Positions 26,892-35,950 of a stretch of DNA of 64,000 bases are shown here, piece after piece. The number at the start of each line of letters is the position of its first letter. The first letter of the stretch is position 1. The notes beneath the pieces are model-generated. The model did no database searches. It saw nothing but the letters and a program-made list of their open reading frames with translations, and had not been told where the DNA came from. The position numbers and the translations under genes are program-made. The DNA is taken from assembly GCF_026914305.1 (NCBI RefSeq), contig NZ_CP113866.1, forward strand, positions 1,987,501-2,051,500, in the 5' to 3' direction. The stretch comes from Caldicellulosiruptor acetigenus. GTDB taxonomy: Bacteria > Bacillota > Thermoanaerobacteria > Caldicellulosiruptorales > Caldicellulosiruptoraceae.

Positions 26892-27842
26892 ATGAAAAAG
26901 GTCTTTGCAAAAAAGGATATATTCACACGCTACAGTGGAAATCCAATAATCACAGTATATGACATACCATATTCAGCAAATGCTGTGTTCAACGCTGGCG
27001 CAATAAAATATAAAAATGAGTACTTATTACTTTTGAGAGTTGAGGACAGACAGGGAAAGTCTCATTTGACTGTCGCACGAAGCAGTGATGGCAAAACCAA
27101 TTGGAAGATTGAAAAATCACCTCTCATTTATCCCCAACCTACAGTATTCATATATGAAGAATTTGGCTGTGAAGACCCCAGAATAACATATATACCTGAA
27201 GATGATTGTTATTATATAACCTATACTGCATACTCTCGTTATGGTCCTGCGGTTGCACTTGCAAGAACAAAGAACTTTAAAAAAGTTGAAAAAATGGGAT
27301 TAATTTATCCTCCCAACAACAAAGATGCAGTTTTGTTCCCTGAAAAAATTAACGGTAGGTACGCCATGCTTCATAGACCTGTTGCAGGGGACATCGAACA
27401 CATCTGGATTGCATATTCGTCAGACCTCATTCACTGGGGAAACCATGAGGTTGTGCTTGTTGAAAAAGGAGGACCTTGGTGGGACGGCTTTAAAGTTGGT
27501 GCAGGAGCTGTGCCAATAAAAACATCTGAAGGCTGGCTAATAATCTATCACGGCGTGAAGATGATGCCCTCAGGACCAATCTACAGACTTGGTGCTGCAC
27601 TTTTGGATTTAGAAAATCCGGCAAAGGTCAAGAAAAGATGTCCTGAGTGGCTTCTATCACCCCAGGAAGTATATGAACGAATTGGGGATGTCAACAATGT
27701 GGTATTCACCTGCGGAGCAATTGTTGAAGACAACCAAATCTATCTTTACTATGGAGCTGCTGATTCCTGTATTGCTCTTGCTTTTGCTGAGATTGACCAG
27801 ATTTTGTCTATTCTGATTGAGGGGGATTTGCAAACAAAATAG
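26892..27842 (+). CDS. GH130 family glycoside phosphorylase (beta-mannoside phosphorylase-like)
   Basis: 316 aa with the five-bladed propeller signature of family GH130: RYSGNPIIT near 11, NAGAIKYKNEYLLLLRVED at about 38-56, the catalytic-Asp region CEDPRITYI near 95, and FKVGAGAVPI and GWLIIYHGV further on. Such enzymes reversibly phosphorolyse beta-mannosyl linkages to give mannose 1-phosphate. Subfamily and acceptor sugar are not determined. A longer TTG frame from 26874 contains the GGGGGGA ribosome site, so ATG at 26892 is the start. Transport or other mannan genes are not adjacent. No signal peptide, so it is cytoplasmic. Confidence 0.85.
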   Translation: MKKVFAKKDIFTRYSGNPIITVYDIPYSANAVFNAGAIKYKNEYLLLLRVEDRQGKSHLTVARSSDGKTNWKIEKSPLIYPQPTVFIYEEFGCEDPRITYIPEDDCYYITYTAYSRYGPAVALARTKNFKKVEKMGLIYPPNNKDAVLFPEKINGRYAMLHRPVAGDIEHIWIAYSSDLIHWGNHEVVLVEKGGPWWDGFKVGAGAVPIKTSEGWLIIYHGVKMMPSGPIYRLGAALLDLENPAKVKKRCPEWLLSPQEVYERIGDVNNVVFTCGAIVEDNQIYLYYGAADSCIALAFAEIDQILSILIEGDLQTK

Positions 27843-27852
27843 AAAATAAAAT

Positions 27853-27885
27853 GGGGCTCTCACTTAAAATTTTTGTGAGAGCCCC
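27853..27885. terminator. bidirectional terminator between GH130 and WG-repeat genes
   Basis: Perfect 11-bp stem GGGGCTCTCAC (27853-27863) / GTGAGAGCCCC (27875-27885). The T-rich tail is stronger on the minus side (ATTTTATTTTC). Confidence 0.8.
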
Positions 27886-27909
27886 TCAGTGTAATAAATG
27901 TTGAAAACT

Positions 27910-30390
27910 TTATTTTGTTTCAATCAATAAACCCCATTTTTCTTTTCCACTCTTGTCTTTTTGAACAACGCCTACAGCCCACTTCCAACAAAGAATTCTA
28001 ATACCGTCAAATTGAGGCTGGAGTAACAGCTTACCTGTTTTCCTATCTACAAAACCATAACTGCCATCTGTTTTTTGAACCACAGCCAAGTTATTGGACA
28101 CTCTGACAATATCAAAAAACTGGGGCTTTATTATGATATTCCCTTTCGTATTTATAATCCCCCATAATCCATTTAATTTAACTTCAGCAACACCATCTAC
28201 AAATGGCTTAGCATCTTCAAACTGTGGTTTTATAATAACCTTGCCAGTCCTATCTATAAATCCCCATTTGTTGTTTTTCCTAAATTTAGCCAGCCCACAC
28301 GAAAATTCCCCAACCAAATCATACTGATTCTTTATTATCGTTCTTCCACTTTTATCTATAAATCCCCACTTGCCATTTTGCTTAACTGCTGTCAATCCCT
28401 CTGAAAATACTCTGACATCATCAAACTGAGGTTTTATTACTAAATTTCCTTTCTCATCAATAAATCCCCACTTGTCATACTCTTTTACTGCTGCCAAACC
28501 GTCAGAAAAAATACCTACTTGATGAAATCGTGGTGGTATCATTATCTTACCAGATATTTTATTTATAACTCCATATTTAGGTAATTCCTTTACTTTTGCA
28601 ACTTTTCTTGAGAAACTCGTAACTTCAGAAAATTGAGGCATAATAACCATTCTCCCTTTTTTATCAACAAATCCCCATAAATAATTTCTTGACACTGCTG
28701 CTAAACCTTGTGAAAAATCCTTCACATTATCAAACTGAGGTTCTATAACTATTTTGCCGCTTTTATCTATAAATCCCCATTTATTTTTTATTAATACAGC
28801 CGCCATTCCTTCTGAAAATCTTGAAACATCATCGTACTGGGGTTTTATAACTATCCTACCCTTCTTATCTATAAAACCCCACTTATTTTTTATCCTTACT
28901 GGAGCTAAACCTTCGGAAAAACTAATACATGAATCAAACTGTGGTTGTATAACAAATTTCCCACTCTTATCGATAAATCCAGCTTTGTTATTTATCCAAA
29001 CTGCAGCTAATCCCTCAGAAAAATCGCTAACATAGCTATATATTGGTCTTATAACAACCTTACCTGTTTTATCTATAAAACCAAATCCTCCACCTTCACA
29101 TATTGCAGCCAATCCTTCTGAGAAATCTCTAACTAAGCGAAGACTATTAAACTTTACTACAACTTTGCCTGTTTTATCTATAAAACATGTTTTCCCATCT
29201 TTTATAACTACTGCTATTCCATCAGAAAATTTTAGAGGTCTGCGAAATGTTACAGTGTCATAACCTTCAAAAGAATCAAATTCAGGCTCTACTACCACAT
29301 TTCCAGTTTTATCGATAAATCCATATTTTCCATTTTGTCTAACTGCAGCTAATCCTTCTGAAAAATCTTCTACCCATTCAAACTTAGGTTTTACTATTAT
29401 CTTTCCCGTCTCATCAATAAAACCCCATCTTCCCTTATATACATACGCTGCTACACCTTCTGAAAAACTCTTTACATAATCAAATTGTAATTTTATTGTT
29501 TGTTTACCTGTCTTGTTTATCAAGCAATAGTTTTCTTTTTTAACTATTAAATCTAATGAATCAGTTGTACTATTTGTAATCTCCTTAATCTCATCTCCCA
29601 AATCCACAACTATTCTACCAGTCTTATTTATATAATACCATCTTCCCCCCTTTTCAACCACTGCTAATCCTTTTGAAAAATCTCTATACCAATCATATTG
29701 AAAATCAATTATCACCTTTCCTGTCTTATCAATAAACCCCCATTTACCATCTTTTTCAGCCGCAGCCAAACCTTCGCGGAATTCTCCTATTCTCTCAAAG
29801 GGAAGTTTATCAGCTAATAGGTTTCCTTTATCATCAATAATACTCCATGTCAAATCTTGATATTTCCTACACGCTATTAATCCTTCTGAAAAAACACCAA
29901 CCATTTCGTACATCGGCTCAATCACTAATTTTCCTGTTTTTATGTTTACAAACCCGTATTTATTATTTAACTTTACTGTAACTAAATTACCAGAATAACT
30001 TGAAACCTCTTCGTACAGCGTATCAACTACCAGTTTGCCTGTTTTGTCTACACATCCCCACTTTCCATTCATTTGAACTGCTACTAAACCACTCTGTAAA
30101 CCTGGCACAGTGTACTCCCAATCAAACTTTGGCTCAGTCACTATATTGCCATTTTTGTCGATAAAACCCCACTTGTTATTTATCTTATATGCTAACAAAT
30201 CTTCTGTGACTTCCTTTACCTCGTCAAACTGAACCGGCACATACACATACTTGCCACCGAACAACTTCACAGCTGATTGAAATTGTTGGCTTGAAGAGGC
30301 CCTAACTTGTTTATCAGCATATGAAGTCAAAAAAGTAGAACACAATGTTAATAATATACAGAATAAGATTTTTACTCTTTTGTTTTTCAT
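27910..30390 (-). CDS. secreted WG-repeat protein (about 21 repeats)
   Basis: 826 aa. An N-terminal signal peptide (basic MKNKRVK, hydrophobic core to about 22, likely cleavage near Ala25) directs export. From about residue 55 to the end the protein consists of about 21-22 tandem units of 33-40 residues on the pattern FSEGLAAV...KWGFIDKTGKVVI.P.F, the WG beta-repeat. Units at about 90-270 and 520-600 are more divergent; unit 10 has an insertion. No catalytic domain is visible. Such proteins are thought to form extended beta-solenoid or propeller-like surfaces; the ligand is unknown. It has its own promoter and terminator. Confidence 0.9.
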   Translation of the reverse strand: MKNKRVKILFCILLTLCSTFLTSYADKQVRASSSQQFQSAVKLFGGKYVYVPVQFDEVKEVTEDLLAYKINNKWGFIDKNGNIVTEPKFDWEYTVPGLQSGLVAVQMNGKWGCVDKTGKLVVDTLYEEVSSYSGNLVTVKLNNKYGFVNIKTGKLVIEPMYEMVGVFSEGLIACRKYQDLTWSIIDDKGNLLADKLPFERIGEFREGLAAAEKDGKWGFIDKTGKVIIDFQYDWYRDFSKGLAVVEKGGRWYYINKTGRIVVDLGDEIKEITNSTTDSLDLIVKKENYCLINKTGKQTIKLQFDYVKSFSEGVAAYVYKGRWGFIDETGKIIVKPKFEWVEDFSEGLAAVRQNGKYGFIDKTGNVVVEPEFDSFEGYDTVTFRRPLKFSDGIAVVIKDGKTCFIDKTGKVVVKFNSLRLVRDFSEGLAAICEGGGFGFIDKTGKVVIRPIYSYVSDFSEGLAAVWINNKAGFIDKSGKFVIQPQFDSCISFSEGLAPVRIKNKWGFIDKKGRIVIKPQYDDVSRFSEGMAAVLIKNKWGFIDKSGKIVIEPQFDNVKDFSQGLAAVSRNYLWGFVDKKGRMVIMPQFSEVTSFSRKVAKVKELPKYGVINKISGKIMIPPRFHQVGIFSDGLAAVKEYDKWGFIDEKGNLVIKPQFDDVRVFSEGLTAVKQNGKWGFIDKSGRTIIKNQYDLVGEFSCGLAKFRKNNKWGFIDRTGKVIIKPQFEDAKPFVDGVAEVKLNGLWGIINTKGNIIIKPQFFDIVRVSNNLAVVQKTDGSYGFVDRKTGKLLLQPQFDGIRILCWKWAVGVVQKDKSGKEKWGLLIETK

Positions 30391-30429
30391 TCATCTACAC
30401 CTTTCGTAAAAATAGTTTCTCTGGTACTG

Positions 30430-30458
30430 ATTATATAATATGTATTCAAACTAATCAA
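30430..30458 (-). promoter_or_regulatory. promoter for the WG-repeat gene
   Basis: TTGATT (30458-30453), 17-nt spacer, TATAAT (30435-30430) on the minus strand, about 40 nt before the start codon. Confidence 0.65.
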
Positions 30459-30575
30459 CTGTATACAAAATTTACTTTCATTTTCATGACATTTAAAAGA
30501 AATTTCTTATATAGAGGTAATCTTTTGACTCGGAACAGATTTAGCAATTGAAGATTACTCAGTAAAAAACAAGAA

Positions 30576-30604
30576 GAGGCTGTTTACTTTTTTGTAACAG
30601 CCTC
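30576..30604 (-). terminator. terminator of the ilvEDB operon
   Basis: GAGGCTGTTTAC (30576-30587) pairs with GTAACAGCCTC (30594-30604) with one bulged T; on the minus strand TTCTTGTTTTTT follows. Confidence 0.75.
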
Positions 30605-30638
30605 TCAAGTTTTCTCAATTTTGTTAATCTGCAATATT

Positions 30639-32297
30639 TTAATCAATAATCTCATCAATAGGAGCGCCGGGTGGAACAATTGGTAGTGCTTTTTCGTCTT
30701 TGTCAATTACAAAGTCAATCACAGTTGGCCTTCCTGCTTCTAACGCCTTTAAAATAGCACTGTCAACCTCATCTGGTGATGTAACCCTTATACCAAGTGC
30801 GCCGTAAGCCTCTGCAAGCTTTACAAAATCTGGCGGCCTGTCAAGCGTTGTCTGTGAAAATCTCTTGCCATAGAAAAGGTCCTGCCACTGGCGAACCATT
30901 CCCAAAACGCCATTGTTCAAAAGCGCAACTATCACAGGTATATTGTAGTGCACAGCTGTTGCAAGCTCACCACAGTTCATTCTAAAGCTTCCATCACCTG
31001 CAATGTCAATTACAACCTTGTCTGGCCGTGCAATTTTTGCTCCAATTGCCGCACCAAAACCATAACCCATTGTGCCAAGACCGCCGGATGAGATGAACTG
31101 TCTTGGTCTTTGGTATTTGTAAAATTGTGCTGCCCAAATCTGGTTTTGCCCAACCTCTGTTGTAATTATTGCATCGTTGTTGGTAAGAGCAGAAATTCTC
31201 TCAACAACATACTGTGGGTGAAGCTTGCCATCCTGAGGATAGCTCAAAGGATAGTTTCTCTTCCATTCGTAAATCATCTCTATCCATTCTGTGCTGGTCT
31301 TCTTCTGTACATTCTCAATCAATATTTTTAATATCTGCTTTACATCGCCCACAAGTGCAATGTCTGTGCTCACGTTTTTGTCAATCTCAGCCGGGTCAAT
31401 ATCAATGTGAATAATCTTTGCATTTGGTGCAAACCTGTCAACCTTGCTGATTACTCTGTCTGAAAATCTTGCACCAACAGCAATCAAAAGGTCACAGTGT
31501 GAAACCGCATAGTTAGAAGCACGTGTACCGTGCATTCCAACAAGTCCTGTATAGTTCGGATGGGTGGAAGGAAAACCTCCAACACCCATGAGCGTTGTTG
31601 CAACAGGTGCGTTTATTTTTTCCACAAATTCAATGAGCTCTTCAGATGCCTCTGATGAAATAACACCGCCACCTGAACAGATAAAAGGTCTTTGGCTTGA
31701 ATTTATAAGCTCAATTGCCTTTTCTATCTCTTCTTGTGTTGCTAAAACCTTCTTTTTTATCTTCTTTGGCTTTTTTCTTTCATACTCAGCATACTGCGCA
31801 GTAACATCCTTGCACACATCAACCAAAACAGGTCCCGGCCTTCCACTTTGTGCGATTTCAAACGCGCGTCTGATGGTATCTGCAAGTGTATTGACATCCT
31901 TGACAATGAAATTGTGCTTTGTAATTGGCATGGTAATACCTGTAATATCAACCTCTTGGAAAGAGTCTTTACCAAGCAAATTAGTTGGTACTTGCCCTGT
32001 GATTGCAACAACCGGCACAGAGTCCATATACGCTGTTGCAATACCTGTCACAATGTTTGTTGCACCAGGTCCTGAAGTGGTAAAGACCACGCCAACCTTG
32101 CCGGACGCTCTTGAATATCCGTCTGCAGCGTGGGATGCGTGCTGTTCATGCGATGTTAGATAATGTTTTATCTCATTTTGATGTTTGTAAAGAGCATCAT
32201 AAATATTTAAAGCAGCACCGCCCGGATACCCAAAAACAACATTTACTCCCTGTTCTTTTAAACACTCAATTATAATCTCTGCTCCTGTCAATTTCAA
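30639..32297 (-). CDS. ilvB: acetolactate synthase large subunit
   Basis: ThDP-dependent enzyme of valine, leucine and isoleucine synthesis, 552 aa. Conserved sites: GYPGGAALNIYDAL near 20-33, the catalytic Glu in TSHEQHASHAADGYSRAS (about 50), GPGATN, and the ThDP/Mg motif GDGSFRMNCGEL to NNGVLGMVRQWQ (about 437-475). It is the last gene of ilvE-ilvD-ilvB. The regulatory subunit gene ilvN, which usually follows ilvB, is not present before the terminator. Confidence 0.95.
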   Translation of the reverse strand: MKLTGAEIIIECLKEQGVNVVFGYPGGAALNIYDALYKHQNEIKHYLTSHEQHASHAADGYSRASGKVGVVFTTSGPGATNIVTGIATAYMDSVPVVAITGQVPTNLLGKDSFQEVDITGITMPITKHNFIVKDVNTLADTIRRAFEIAQSGRPGPVLVDVCKDVTAQYAEYERKKPKKIKKKVLATQEEIEKAIELINSSQRPFICSGGGVISSEASEELIEFVEKINAPVATTLMGVGGFPSTHPNYTGLVGMHGTRASNYAVSHCDLLIAVGARFSDRVISKVDRFAPNAKIIHIDIDPAEIDKNVSTDIALVGDVKQILKILIENVQKKTSTEWIEMIYEWKRNYPLSYPQDGKLHPQYVVERISALTNNDAIITTEVGQNQIWAAQFYKYQRPRQFISSGGLGTMGYGFGAAIGAKIARPDKVVIDIAGDGSFRMNCGELATAVHYNIPVIVALLNNGVLGMVRQWQDLFYGKRFSQTTLDRPPDFVKLAEAYGALGIRVTSPDEVDSAILKALEAGRPTVIDFVIDKDEKALPIVPPGAPIDEIID

Positions 32298-32324
32298 AAC
32301 CCAACAACCCCCAAATAAGATTTT

Positions 32325-33983
32325 TTACTCAAGTATAGCACCAGTTGACGCAGACCTGACAAGTTTTGAGTATCTGTAAAGATACCCTTTTTTCACCTTT
32401 GGCTCAAACGGTGGTAAGATTTCAAGTCTTCTTTTGATTTCTTCTTCTGGCACTTCTAACGTAAGAGTCTTGTTTTCTATGTCAATTGAAATCATATCGC
32501 CATCCTGAACTGCTGCAATCGGTCCTCTTTCTGCTGCCTCCGGCGATACATGACCAAAACATGCACCTCTTGTTGCACCGGAAAACCTTCCATCGGTTAT
32601 CAGCGCAACATCTTCAATTAGCCCAACTCCTGCCAGTGCCGATGTAGGAGAGAGCATTTCTCTCATACCAGGTCCGCCTTTTGGCCCTTCATATCTTATG
32701 ACAATAACATCTCCTTTTTGAATCTTTCCTTTCAAGATTGCCTCAAACACCTCTTCACCGCTTTCAAACACGCGCGCAGGTCCTCTGTGCTTCATTAGGT
32801 TTGGCGGCACAGCACTTTTCTTGACAACAGCACCATCTGGTGCAAGGTTACCCCTCACAATCACAAGCCCGCCTGTCTCAGAATATGGATTGTCGATTGG
32901 TCTTATGACATTGTAATCTTTAACTTTCGTATCTTTGATATTTTCTCCTACAGTTTTTCCTGTGACTGTTAAAAGGTTAAGATGAATTAAACCTTTTTTG
33001 GACAGCTCATTCATAACAGCCTGAACGCCGCCTGCAAAGTACAAATCCTCAATATGATGTTGCCCTGCTGGTGAGAGCTTGCAAAGATTTGGTGTTCTGT
33101 CGCTTATAGCATTTATGATATCAAGGTTTAATTTTATTCCAACTTCATTTGCAATAGCAGGAAGATGCAAGATGGTGTTTGTTGAACCCCCAAGCGCCAT
33201 GTCAACAGTTAAGGCATTTTCAAAAGCCTCAATAGTTAAAATATCAGACGGTTTTATGTCCTTTTCAACAAGCTCAACAATCTTCATACCTGCCATTTTA
33301 GCAAGACGAATTCGTGCTGCCATGACAGCTGGAATTGTTCCATTTCCAGGAAGAGCAAGCCCCAAAGCCTCGCTCAAACAGTTCATTGTGTTTGCAGTGA
33401 ACATCCCAGAGCATGAACCACAGCCAGGACATGCATTTTCTTCTAAGGCATACAAATCCTCTTCAGAAATCTTGCCTGCAGAGTATGCGCCCACACCTTC
33501 GAATACAGAGTTAAGGTCGCATACCTTATCGCCAATTTTTCCTGCAAGCATAGGTCCACCGCTTATCAAAATAGCTGGGATGTTCACCCTTGCTGCTGCC
33601 ATGAGCATTCCAGGAACGATTTTGTCGCAGTTTGGAATCAAGACCATGCCATCAAACTGGTGTGCCATTACCATTGCCTCAATTGAATCTGCAATGAGCT
33701 CTCTTGTGATGAGCGAATACTTCATGCCAATGTGACCCATCGCAATACCATCACACACACCAATGACGTTAAACTCCATTGGAGTTGCCCCGGCCAGCCT
33801 GATACCTGCTTTTACTGCCTCTGCAATCCTGTCAAGATGAATGTGCCCTGGAACAACCTCGTTCCACGAATTTACAACTGCAATAAGTGGTCTTCTTATC
33901 TCTTCATCAGTGTATCCCATTGCTTTGAAAAGCGAACGCTGAGGAGCCTTTTCAAATCCTTTCTTGACAATATCACTTCTCAT
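32325..33983 (-). CDS. ilvD: dihydroxy-acid dehydratase
   Basis: Iron-sulfur dehydratase of branched-chain amino acid synthesis, 552 aa. Cluster cysteines are in [11 protein letters not shown] (about 117) and [20 protein letters not shown] (about 185-204). [17 protein letters not shown] lies near 470. ATG start. It lies 27 nt upstream of ilvB and downstream of ilvE. Confidence 0.97.
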   Translation of the reverse strand: MRSDIVKKGFEKAPQRSLFKAMGYTDEEIRRPLIAVVNSWNEVVPGHIHLDRIAEAVKAGIRLAGATPMEFNVIGVCDGIAMGHIGMKYSLITRELIADSIEAMVMAHQFDGMVLIPNCDKIVPGMLMAAARVNIPAILISGGPMLAGKIGDKVCDLNSVFEGVGAYSAGKISEEDLYALEENACPGCGSCSGMFTANTMNCLSEALGLALPGNGTIPAVMAARIRLAKMAGMKIVELVEKDIKPSDILTIEAFENALTVDMALGGSTNTILHLPAIANEVGIKLNLDIINAISDRTPNLCKLSPAGQHHIEDLYFAGGVQAVMNELSKKGLIHLNLLTVTGKTVGENIKDTKVKDYNVIRPIDNPYSETGGLVIVRGNLAPDGAVVKKSAVPPNLMKHRGPARVFESGEEVFEAILKGKIQKGDVIVIRYEGPKGGPGMREMLSPTSALAGVGLIEDVALITDGRFSGATRGACFGHVSPEAAERGPIAAVQDGDMISIDIENKTLTLEVPEEEIKRRLEILPPFEPKVKKGYLYRYSKLVRSASTGAILE

Positions 33984-34000
33984 CTTATGCTTTCATCTCC

Positions 34001-34882
34001 TTATTCGTATATGTCAACACCATCAACAAGTGTAAGCTTTTTGAATTCTTCCATGAGCTTTTTGGTTATTGGTCCAACCTCTCCATTTCCAATCTTTCTA
34101 CCGTCAACCTCGGTCACTGCAATAACCTCTGCCGCAGTACCTGTAAAGAAACACTCATCAGCATTGTAAAGATTGTAAAGTGTAAATACCTTTTCATACA
34201 CAGGTATTCCCAAATCTTTTGCCAAAGTCATAACCGTTCTTCTTGTAATCCCATCCAAAGCTCCAAGATACACAGGTGGAGTGATAAGCTCACCGTCCTT
34301 GACAATGAAGATGTTGTCTCCTGTACATTCTGTGACATACCCATCCTGTGTAAGCATTATAGCCTCAGGCACTCCGGCCCTGTTTGCTTCAATCTTTGCC
34401 AAGATGTTGTTTAGGTAATTTAGCGACTTTATCTGCGGGTCAACACACTGAGGACTATTTCTTCTTGTGGATGCTGTTATTACCTTCATTCCCTTTTCAT
34501 ACATTTCTTGTGGATATAAAACAATTGAATCAGCAATTATTACAATTGTTGGTTTTGGACACTTTGTTGGAGAAAGGCCCAAATCCCCAACTCCTCGCGA
34601 TACAACAAGCCTGATATATCCTTCCCTGATATTGTTTATCCTGCATGTCTTCTTTAGCGCTTCAATCATTTCTTCTTTTGAGATTGGAATTTCCATGTAG
34701 ATGGCCTTTGCAGCCTGGTACAGCCTGTCCACATGTTCTTTGCACTTAAAAATCTTGCCATTATACACTCTTATTCCTTCAAACACGCCATCTCCATACA
34801 AAAAACCATGGTCAAAAACTGAAATTTTAGCTTCTGATTTTTTGTAAAACTCTCCGTCGATGTATATTAGTTTTTCTTCCAT
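34001..34882 (-). CDS. ilvE: branched-chain amino acid aminotransferase
   Basis: Fold-type IV PLP aminotransferase, 293 aa. Signature residues: DHGFLYGDGVFEGIRVYNG (about 20-38), the PLP lysine in IKSLNYLNN (about 158) and EVTEVDGRKIGNGEVGP near 260-275. The frame extends 30 codons further upstream, but that part covers the promoter and AGGGGG lies ten bases before ATG at 34882, so this is the start. First gene of ilvE-ilvD-ilvB. The product acts last in the pathway; ilvC and leu genes are outside the window or elsewhere. Confidence 0.95.
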   Translation of the reverse strand: MEEKLIYIDGEFYKKSEAKISVFDHGFLYGDGVFEGIRVYNGKIFKCKEHVDRLYQAAKAIYMEIPISKEEMIEALKKTCRINNIREGYIRLVVSRGVGDLGLSPTKCPKPTIVIIADSIVLYPQEMYEKGMKVITASTRRNSPQCVDPQIKSLNYLNNILAKIEANRAGVPEAIMLTQDGYVTECTGDNIFIVKDGELITPPVYLGALDGITRRTVMTLAKDLGIPVYEKVFTLYNLYNADECFFTGTAAEVIAVTEVDGRKIGNGEVGPITKKLMEEFKKLTLVDGVDIYE

Positions 34883-34957
34883 TGAAACATTTCCCCCTAT
34901 GTGTATAGTTTGAGATGTTCGAAAAGAGAAAAATGCATAAATAATCATTTTTAATAC

Positions 34958-34986
34958 ATTATACTTGAGCAAAGGAAAAATTACAA
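34958..34986 (-). promoter_or_regulatory. ilvEDB promoter
   Basis: TTGTAA (34986-34981), 17-nt spacer, TATAAT (34963-34958) on the minus strand. The leader is only about 70 nt and shows no T-box elements. Confidence 0.65.
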
Positions 34987-34996
34987 TAACAAAAAA

Positions 34997-35015
34997 GGAC
35001 CTTTTTAAAAGGCCC
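34997..35015 (-). terminator. terminator downstream of the metallopeptidase gene
   Basis: Compact hairpin GGGCCTTTT / AAAAGGTCC followed on the minus strand by TTTTTTG. It sits just upstream of the ilv promoter. Confidence 0.65.
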
Positions 35016-35045
35016 TTGTGAAAAGCTATTCAAAGGCATTTTCTT

Positions 35046-35768
35046 TCATTGCACACACTCCAAGATTTTGCACATCCATTCATAGGTCTTCACAACCTCA
35101 TTCAAAACAGCATACTCAGAGGTTGTGTGAGGATTGTAATATCCCACAGAAAGACAAAAACTACTAATTCCGAACTTGTCTGCAATAAACCTTATATCAG
35201 CAACGTGGGGACTTTTTTCTTTCTTAGCAGGAATTCCTAAGGATTTTCCAATTTCTATCACCTTGTCAATACACTCATTCTTAAAGCACACGTCTTTTCC
35301 GCCATAGCTGCACACAACATCCCCAAACCCTCTTCTGTCAAGACCAATCACAAGGTTTACGCCCTTGAAAAATTCTGGATGATTTTCAATGAAGAACTTT
35401 ACACCCTGGTGTTCATCTTCACAGGATGTGGTGAAAAGAAACTTGAATTGGTAGTCAGTAAACCTCAGAAGAGCCAAGATAATAGCAATACCGCATCTGT
35501 CGTCAGCACCTATAGGCCGTACGCCATTTCCTTTTATCCTTCCTGTTTTTTCATCAAAAACTACTTCAAACATCCAGTTTTTACCCACATGTTCTGCTCC
35601 GTATGAGTCAAGATGAGCATTCAAAAGCACCTTTGGATTTTTGCCTCTTTCGCCAAAGAGGTTGTTTTTAACGTCATCGTCGTAAAAGATGAGCATCTCA
35701 GAAAGTTCGTTTTCTACAAATTCTTTTAGTTCCTCCTCCTTTCCAGGATACGACTCCAAAGCACACAT
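35046..35768 (-). CDS. M20/M28/M42-type zinc peptidase, 5' end probably frameshifted
   Basis: The open frame gives 240 aa with a full set of di-zinc peptidase residues: His in NAHLDS (about 51), Asp in GADDRCG (about 87), Glu in SCEDEHQG (about 115), Asp in GLDRRG (about 142) and His in NPHTTSE (about 218). Compared with relatives the N terminus is short. Upstream in the same frame codons for DYIRSIILK continue naturally but end without a start codon. An ATG at 35812 with AAGAAGG eight bases before it is one base out of frame across a GGGG run (35801-35804). Either a one-base deletion or sequencing error broke the start, or translation begins at 35768 without an obvious ribosome site. Confidence 0.7.
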   Translation of the reverse strand: MCALESYPGKEEELKEFVENELSEMLIFYDDDVKNNLFGERGKNPKVLLNAHLDSYGAEHVGKNWMFEVVFDEKTGRIKGNGVRPIGADDRCGIAIILALLRFTDYQFKFLFTTSCEDEHQGVKFFIENHPEFFKGVNLVIGLDRRGFGDVVCSYGGKDVCFKNECIDKVIEIGKSLGIPAKKEKSPHVADIRFIADKFGISSFCLSVGYYNPHTTSEYAVLNEVVKTYEWMCKILECVQ

Positions 35769-35909
35769 TTTTAAAATAATTGACCTTATATAATCCTTTA
35801 CCCCTCTGACATGATTAAAACCTTCTTATTGTGAAAAATCTTATTCTAGTTTTTATTATATCACTTTTTTCAAAAGAATAGTAAAACAACTACAAGAAAA
35901 ATTAAAAAA

Positions 35910-35934
35910 GCCATGGATCGAAAGCTTCCATGGC
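35910..35934 (-). terminator. terminator of the dehydratase-like operon
   Basis: Stem GCCATGGA (35910-35917) / TCCATGGC (35927-35934), followed on the minus strand by TTTTTTAATTTTTC. Confidence 0.8.
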
Positions 35935-35950
35935 ATTTACAATTTCAAAC

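Noticed and set aside
31564-32163. Plus-strand open frame of about 199 codons opposite ilvB
   Set aside because: Antisense of a conserved coding region; no ribosome site or domain.
34883-34960. T-box leader upstream of ilvE
   Set aside because: The leader is only about 70 nt and lacks the T-box sequence and specifier stem.
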